The notes beneath the pieces are model-generated. The model made no database searches, was not told the DNA's origin, and saw only the letters and a program-made list of their open reading frames with translations. This document shows, in pieces, positions 60,013-64,000 of a stretch of DNA of 64,000 nt. Source of the stretch: Actinoallomurus bryophytorum (GTDB lineage: Bacteria > Actinomycetota > Actinomycetes > Streptosporangiales > Streptosporangiaceae). Numbering within the stretch: position 1 is the stretch's first letter; each line of letters begins with the position of its first letter. Location of the stretch: assembly GCF_006716425.1 (NCBI RefSeq), contig NZ_VFOZ01000001.1, forward strand, positions 1,550,001 through 1,614,000, given 5' to 3'. Both the position numbers and the translations under genes were made by a program.

Positions 60013-60082
60013 GTAGCCGTACTGATCGGGGTATCCGTACTGATCGGGTAGCCGTACTGATCGGGGTATCCGTACTGATCAC
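60013..60082. repeat. Iteron-like tandem repeats, candidate clt or origin
   Basis: Four units of 17-18 bp alternate: GTAGCCGTACTGATCGGG, GTATCCGTACTGATCGG, GTAGCCGTACTGATCGGG, GTATCCGTACTGATCAC. The common core is CCGTACTGATC. Directly repeated short sites of this kind serve as the clt recognition sequence for TraSA/TraB translocases or as initiator-binding iterons. Further GTCGTATGA-like repeats follow at about 60155-60190. Confidence 0.75.
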
Positions 60083-60210
60083 AAAAACGTGGATGTTCAC
60101 GAAAACCGTACGGATGTGTTTCCGGATCAGGGAGGGTCGAAGCTATGGTGACTCGTGACCGAAGTCGTATGACTCGTATGAGTCGTACGGGTGCGGCAAG
60201 AGAAACGGGC

Positions 60211-60233
60211 CAGTCCGGCAACGTGCCGGACTG
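60211..60233. terminator. Hairpin, probable terminator
   Basis: CAGTCCGGCA-ACG-TGCCGGACTG is a perfect 10-bp stem with a 3-base loop, just after the end of the small minus-strand gene at 60263-60388. Confidence 0.7.
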
Positions 60234-60262
60234 ACCCGAGTGCACTGGTGAGGGTGCCTGCC

Positions 60263-60388
60263 TTAGCGAGACAAATTCACCACGACCTCGGCGAGCTGGG
60301 CTAGAGCAGCCAAGGCCGTTAGCGTGGCGGGCACCACCACCCACCAGACCCGACGTCCCCGATTGGGGCGTTTTTGACTTAGTGTCAC
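60263..60388 (-). CDS. Very small membrane protein of the AICE (41 residues)
   Basis: GTG 60388 has a strong ribosome site (GGGAGGTGAGG) and opens a 41-residue frame reading TLSQKRPNRGRRVWWVVVPA followed by TLTALAALAQLAEVVVNLSR. It has a basic head and one amphipathic membrane helix. The hairpin terminator at 60211 follows. Similar tiny basic-plus-hydrophobic proteins occur near AICE ends. Function unknown. Confidence 0.6.
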   Translation of the reverse strand: MTLSQKRPNRGRRVWWVVVPATLTALAALAQLAEVVVNLSR

Positions 60389-60953
60389 TAATCCTCACCT
60401 CCCTCAGTCGGACACCGTCGACGAGCGTCCAAATTCGAGAGGTCTTTGAGGATCTGTCGGGCTTGGGTGCGAGAGTAACGCGATACCCGCCTAGCGCGCG
60501 TCCGTCCGCTCGGCGTGTCGCGCGGGTGCATGGCAAGGACAGCACAGATATGCGCGTGGAACCTGTGGACTGGCGAGGACTGGTGAGGACTGGTGAGGAC
60601 ACAGCCGGACAGTTCAAGCCCGGTCGCATTTCAGATGCGTGCCAATGCAAGGTAGTGCACGTATCACCTTGAGGTTAGATCAGCAGGGGTATCGAGCAGT
60701 TGCCGGCCGGTTGAGCTAGCCGGAAGCGGGGGTCTCGCGTCCTCAGCCCCCGCGAGCCGACGTGCTCACTCGCGCGAAGCTGCTTGCCACACCGTCTCGC
60801 CGTTCGCGCGGGCGAGCACACCGGGCTGGTGTGCCGCAGATGTTGTGGCGAGGATCTTGCTAATGCCAGTGCCAACTACGGCCTTGGACAGTCGTGGATG
60901 GACCTGGACTCGCAGCCGCTCAGCAGCAAGTCAGCGGACAGCCGCGGACGATT
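60389..60953. other. Intergenic stretch with short direct repeats
   Basis: No gene is seen. Around 60565-60600 the decamer GAGGACTGGT recurs (GGACTGGYGA three times), and a hairpin GCGGGGGT...AGCCCCCGC lies at about 60727-60754. GGATCTTGCT at 60852 also occurs after the truncated tRNA. Confidence 0.5.
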
Positions 60954-61071
60954 CAGGCCGTGACGATCGCTGTGGGTGGTTGCTGGTCGTTCGTGGTTGG
61001 GGCGATCGCTGACGCGCCGCTTCCGGTCCTCGGGCCGTAAACGGCCCTGCGGTCCGGGTCGGCTTGTCCTC
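60954..61071. repeat. Imperfect 118-bp direct repeat, copy A
   Basis: It begins CAGGCCGTGACGATCG and ends GGGTCGGCTTGTCCTC. It matches 63877-63996 over its whole length with scattered changes, including the invariant block CTGACGCGCCGCTTCCGGT. It contains a hairpin GGGCCGT-AA-ACGGCCC at 61032-61047. Confidence 0.85.
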
Positions 61072-61164
61072 TATCACGGTGGTTCTCGCCTCACGGGATC
61101 AGGAGAGGGCGGCCATCAGCAGCGTCCCACGCGGCGAAGCAAGACACGTGGATGGTGATTCGAC

Positions 61165-62382
61165 TCAGGCCGTTTCGGGCAATGCCTGCTCATTAGCCGT
61201 ATCGGTGTAGTCGGCGATGAGCCCTAGCTGAAGTCCGAGCAAAAGTGCTCCTTCAACCGCAGGCAGGAGCACTAGCAGCTTCTCGCGGTCATCACGAAGA
61301 TCGCCGTCGGCATGCTTGAGTTTCTGCAAATCTCCCCGAGCTGCAACGATGGCTCGGGCGAGCAAGTCATGAATGAAAGAAGGGGTGGCTCCACCATCTA
61401 CGTCAGGGGCCAGGCTAGCCACCGCGCCGCCGCCATAGACGAGGCAGAGTGCCTCGGCTCTCTTGGTAGGGCGTCTTTGATTTTTGTCGTCCATGTAGAC
61501 GAGGGTCGCGTCATGGGGGAGATTCGCATCGATCCATTCGATGACGGTTTCGCGCTCGAACCGCTCGCGCATAAGCCGATCGATCAGCTCAATGAGGGAG
61601 TTCGCTGCCTGCGATACCCCGTCGGCCGAGTATTCGAGCGCGTCCCGCGCCCCCTTAACTTTCCTCACTAGTGGAGAATTCGCCCGCTCGATTCGTAGCA
61701 GCGAGGCCCTTGATGCCAGTTCGCGAAACTGTTCAGCGAGGAGGGCAAAGTCTTCTGATCGCCAGGCCAGAAGGTCCTCTTCGGTTGCGCTCGTCAGCTC
61801 CATTGGCAACGTAGCGAGCAACTTGTCTCCCAGCAGAACATCCAGCTCGACGATCAGCTTCACCATGTTCACGCCTAGAAGATCTATTTCTGTTGCAGCA
61901 GCTAGTTGTTCCCGGGTTATGACACTAAGGGCATCCTCCCAGGCAACCACGAAAGGCATGATCGCACGCACACTACGCCGAACGGCCAGGGCCACCACAG
62001 CAGCGTCTTGTTTCAGGGCGCGTTCCAGCCGGTCATATTCCGCGGCCCCCAGAAGGCGACGAGCGTAGGTCTTATACCCAGTGCGTTTAATGTCGTCGGC
62101 CCAGGATCGAAGCGCGAGACCACCATCACCGGAAGTAGATTTCGTGAGCCCTGACTGAACCCTCTCGGAATCCACGTCTTTGAAATACTCTTCTAGGCGA
62201 TTGGTCCAAGGTCGCGAGTCTGTGGAATCCATGAGGATTCCACAGAGCGTGACTATGACGTCACCAACGTCCAGCATCGTCTCGTCGATACGTAGAGCGG
62301 AGAGTAGTGACGGGTCGAGCCTACGAGCACGGGCGACAAATCTCGACCTGTGTTGGTCGTAGCAGGGTGCTTCTTCCGTCAA
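61165..62382 (-). CDS. Large helical protein of unknown function, AICE cargo
   Basis: I do not recognise this protein of 405 residues (start TTG 62382 with GGGGAGG; ATG 62415 would add 11 residues). It is almost entirely helical and Leu/Arg/Glu-rich, without signal peptide or obvious catalytic motif. Blocks include ITREQLAAATEIDLLGVNMV, LLRIERANSPLVRKVKGARD and SLIELIDRLMRERFERETVI. GC is lower than in the neighbours. It lies between the two copies of a 118-bp repeat. Cargo role, possibly defence or regulation, is inferred from location only. Confidence 0.6.
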   Translation of the reverse strand: MTEEAPCYDQHRSRFVARARRLDPSLLSALRIDETMLDVGDVIVTLCGILMDSTDSRPWTNRLEEYFKDVDSERVQSGLTKSTSGDGGLALRSWADDIKRTGYKTYARRLLGAAEYDRLERALKQDAAVVALAVRRSVRAIMPFVVAWEDALSVITREQLAAATEIDLLGVNMVKLIVELDVLLGDKLLATLPMELTSATEEDLLAWRSEDFALLAEQFRELASRASLLRIERANSPLVRKVKGARDALEYSADGVSQAANSLIELIDRLMRERFERETVIEWIDANLPHDATLVYMDDKNQRRPTKRAEALCLVYGGGAVASLAPDVDGGATPSFIHDLLARAIVAARGDLQKLKHADGDLRDDREKLLVLLPAVEGALLLGLQLGLIADYTDTANEQALPETA

Positions 62383-62624
62383 CTGGTCCTCCCCTCGTCT
62401 CGCCCAAGACAGCATCGCGTGTCGCCCAGTCGACAGTGGCCGCGACCCACCTGCCCAAGCTACATATTCAACGAGGGCTGGTCAGCGCATTTATCTGGCG
62501 GCGCAGCAACAGCGCCACGCACCCAATGATGGCACCGGGGTCCGACAGAAGGCCTTGGCGTCGCCCGCCTGCGGGCAAGGCGGCTACAAGCGCCCGTAGT
62601 CGCACCGCATCGGCCGGCGGTGGG

Positions 62625-62900
62625 ATGCTTGAGGCGACTCGCCAGTATGTTCGAATGGTGCGGGAAGAGGTGTGGTTTGCGCCGGTCGTCCGCATCAAGG
62701 GTCGAGGCCGCTACGCGTTCCTCTTGGCCTGGAGACTCGACAAGCACGGCCGGTGGCGCGGGCACGTGGCGTGGCTCGTGCGCGAACAGGTCCTGTGGAA
62801 AGGCATCGACGTTTGGATGCGGGCCGAAGATCTCGAACGGGTCCAGGGTCAGGACTACCGTCGGGTTCCACGCAGGATCGATGGTGACGCCCCCTTCTGA
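62625..62900 (+). CDS. Small conserved AICE/phage-associated protein
   Basis: The protein of 91 residues reads REEVWFAPVVRIKGRGRYAF, LLAWRLDKHGRWRGHVAWLV and EDLERVQGQDYRRVPRRIDG. I have seen this strongly Trp/Arg-rich pattern in small proteins next to integrases and AICE ends in streptomycetes; the function is unknown. ATG 62625 or 62655 are possible starts. Confidence 0.6.
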   Translation: MLEATRQYVRMVREEVWFAPVVRIKGRGRYAFLLAWRLDKHGRWRGHVAWLVREQVLWKGIDVWMRAEDLERVQGQDYRRVPRRIDGDAPF

Positions 62901-62933
62901 GGTCCGTGAGAGATATAGGTGGAGCTGCTTCGG

Positions 62934-62958
62934 AGCGTGCAACTAGCGTGCAATTAGC
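62934..62958. repeat. Paired CGTGCAA direct repeat at the right side of the accessory region
   Basis: AGCGTGCAACT is followed directly by AGCGTGCAATT, an 11-bp tandem pair. It has the same paired CGTGCAA layout as 46336-46357 and 48653-48674 and may be an arm-type integrase site or border. Confidence 0.6.
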
Positions 62959-63123
62959 CAGGGTGAACAGGGGTCAATAGGGGTCACTCGCGGACAGTCA
63001 CGTCCGCAGGTCAGCGGCGCTGAGGGCCGGTTTCCATTTGATTCCCAAGCTGAGGGCGCCGTTCGATGCGACGCTGACCGGCTTTCTGATGCGCGCCCGC
63101 CGCTGACCTGACCGTAGGACAGG

Positions 63124-63597
63124 ATGGCCGCCATGGTGGAGATCAGCCCCCTGAGCGAATCTGACCGCGTCGGCTGGGAGGTGTTGGCTCGTGGTCACCA
63201 TGCTCACTTCGGGACCGAGGTCGGCCACGAGGGTTACGAGCAGACCTGGCATCGCGTGCTCGGCGGGGAGCAGACACGCGGTATCGCCGCTCGGCTGGAC
63301 GGCAAGATGGTCGGCATCGCGCACTATGTGTTCCACGCCGGCATCTGGGGGTCCGGGGGGAGGTGTTATCTGGCGGACCTGTTCGTGGACCCGGAAGTAC
63401 GGCGGCGGGGCATCGCAATGGCAATGATCACGTGGGTGGCGAGGGACGCCGAGGAGCACGGCTTCCCACGCCTTTACTGGAACACGCTGGATAACGCCCC
63501 AGCCCGCGCGCTGTACGACAAGGTGGCCGACTTCCACAAGGGGCTCATCTACTACGCCTACCGGCGCGACGCGAAGTACAGCTCCACCCGGCGCTGA
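63124..63597 (+). CDS. GNAT-family N-acetyltransferase
   Basis: The acetyltransferase of 157 residues has the acetyl-CoA-binding segment YLADLFVDPEVRRRGIAMAM (motif A, with RRRGIA in place of Q/RxxGxG/A) and a C-terminal YWNTLDNAPARALYDKVADF motif B typical of GNAT. The substrate is not predictable. ATG 63124 or 63133. It is flanked by repeat-rich non-coding DNA. Confidence 0.87.
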   Translation: MAAMVEISPLSESDRVGWEVLARGHHAHFGTEVGHEGYEQTWHRVLGGEQTRGIAARLDGKMVGIAHYVFHAGIWGSGGRCYLADLFVDPEVRRRGIAMAMITWVARDAEEHGFPRLYWNTLDNAPARALYDKVADFHKGLIYYAYRRDAKYSSTRR

Positions 63598-63876
63598 GGG
63601 CCAACAAGGATAGGGCGATCTCAGCCGGACCAACGACAGCCGGCAGGACGATCCCCTCGACCGCACGAGCCGATCAGAGAACGGGCATCTAGTCCGGAGA
63701 AGACAATGCTGATGGTTCCGGTCTACGCGAGTGGAACGCGGGATGCTAACGCCCTTGCTAACAACGATCCTGGACCGCCGTGGACGGGTCTGGACGACGC
63801 AGAGGCTCACCCGCAGGTCAGGGGATGAGCCTGGACGGCTGTGGACACCCTCGATCTTGCTACGGATCAGATGGTG
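63598..63876. other. Intergenic stretch with GTGGAC repeats
   Basis: No gene. It contains spaced GTGGACGG/CTGGACGG motifs (for example 63775-63800 and 63830-63845) and GATCTTGCT at 63853, both also seen before repeat copy A, so the similarity of the two regions extends upstream of the 118-bp repeat in a degenerate form. Confidence 0.45.
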
Positions 63877-63996
63877 CAGGCCGTGACGATCGTCGTGGGT
63901 GGTTGCTCGCCGTTCGTGGTCGCGACGATCGGCTGACGCGCCGCTTCCGGTGCTCAGGCCGTTGCCGGCCCTGCGCTCCGGGTCGGCTCGTCCTCG
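63877..63996. repeat. Imperfect 118-bp direct repeat, copy B
   Basis: The direct repeat of 60954-61071. The internal hairpin is kept but with different bases (GGCCG-TTGC-CGGCC), which suggests that the structure is under selection. The copy ends near the window edge. Confidence 0.85.
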
Positions 63997-64000
63997 GATT

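Larger units (their letters stand above)
51115..60388. mobile_element. Actinomycete integrative and conjugative element (AICE), pSAM2-like core
   Basis: The conserved order int-xis-repSA-small genes-DUF2637-traSA-SCO3933 family, followed by a divergent GntR (korSA-like) gene, is the backbone of pSAM2-type AICEs. These elements integrate by tyrosine recombinase, replicate by rolling circle and transfer double-stranded DNA with one FtsK-like protein. The limits given are the core only. True att borders were not identified; the right side may extend to about 62.96 kb and the left to 48.65 or 46.33 kb. No pra-type activator was seen. Confidence 0.8.

Noticed and set aside
59787-60650. Minus-strand frame of 287 codons over the AICE repeats
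   Set aside because: It reads straight through tandem repeats and a hairpin and contains no domain; the small 41-codon gene in another frame is better supported.
60670-60790. tRNA-like GC-rich hairpin region
   Set aside because: No cloverleaf or T-arm consensus; it only forms a simple hairpin.
46013-64000. CRISPR array
   Set aside because: The tandem repeats at 60013 have no spacers and only four units, and the other repeats are dispersed; no cas genes are present.

Overview
The window is chromosomal DNA of a high-GC actinomycete. The evidence is the roughly 70% GC composition, frequent GTG and TTG starts, a Zur/FurB-type regulator, an SCO5389-type small protein, a choice-of-anchor P secreted protein and an actinomycete integrative and conjugative element (AICE). 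I cannot fix the genus; a Streptosporangiales or Thermomonosporaceae-like organism is a guess.

Bases 1-15 kb are mostly housekeeping and envelope genes: the end of a 2-hydroxyacid dehydrogenase, a K+/H+ antiporter, an FmdB zinc-ribbon protein, an MMPL exporter, MTA phosphorylase overlapping a SAF/CpaB-like protein, an M15 peptidase, a response-regulator/thioredoxin-reductase fusion translationally coupled to a cyclic-nucleotide-domain histidine kinase, an exported choice-of-anchor P protein and an L,D-transpeptidase lipoprotein. Two non-coding stretches (6.3-7.2 and 14.7-15.2 kb) hold degenerate GC-rich repeats. Two different IS5-family elements stand head to tail at 15.2-17.1 kb, separated only by the shared TA target.

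Bases 17.5-38.9 kb are metabolic and regulatory: an SCO5389-like protein, a CooC-like P-loop ATPase with a near-perfect Zur box in front, zur itself with a hexanucleotide-encoded polyalanine tail, a sedolisin protease, an aldo/keto reductase, a LysR regulator divergent from a form I carbon monoxide dehydrogenase operon (coxM-coxS-coxL), a GntR regulator divergent from a DUF969-DUF979-DUF2891 operon, a DHA2 exporter, a HEAT-repeat protein, a LacI regulator, a marR-ABC-ABC exporter operon with a 23-bp operator, and an LCP cell-wall ligase.

From about 39 kb to the end the sequence is accessory. It holds a lone TOPRIM protein, an orphan protein with a possible Cys-His-Asp triad, two uncharacterised beta-rich proteins, an SDR/TetR pair, the 5' half of a tRNA-Arg(CCT) gene, a membrane-anchored winged-helix protein of unknown role, and a large protein joining a PD-(D/E)XK-like nuclease to an EF-Tu domain-II-like barrel. 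An AICE follows (int, xis, repSA, small genes, DUF2637 protein, FtsK-type traSA, SCO3933-family gene, korSA-like gntR). Beyond it lie repeat arrays, an unknown 405-codon gene, a small AICE-type protein and a GNAT acetyltransferase. A repeated CGTGCAA-pair motif occurs at 46.33, 48.65 and 62.94 kb and brackets these segments. A 118-bp imperfect direct repeat at 60.95 and 63.88 kb brackets the right-hand cargo.

The most promising undescribed material is the nuclease/EF-Tu-barrel protein (48760-50580), the neighbouring membrane protein in a repeat-flanked cassette (46.3-48.7 kb), the Cys-His-Asp orphan (40598-41314), and the palindrome cluster and iteron-like array of the AICE.
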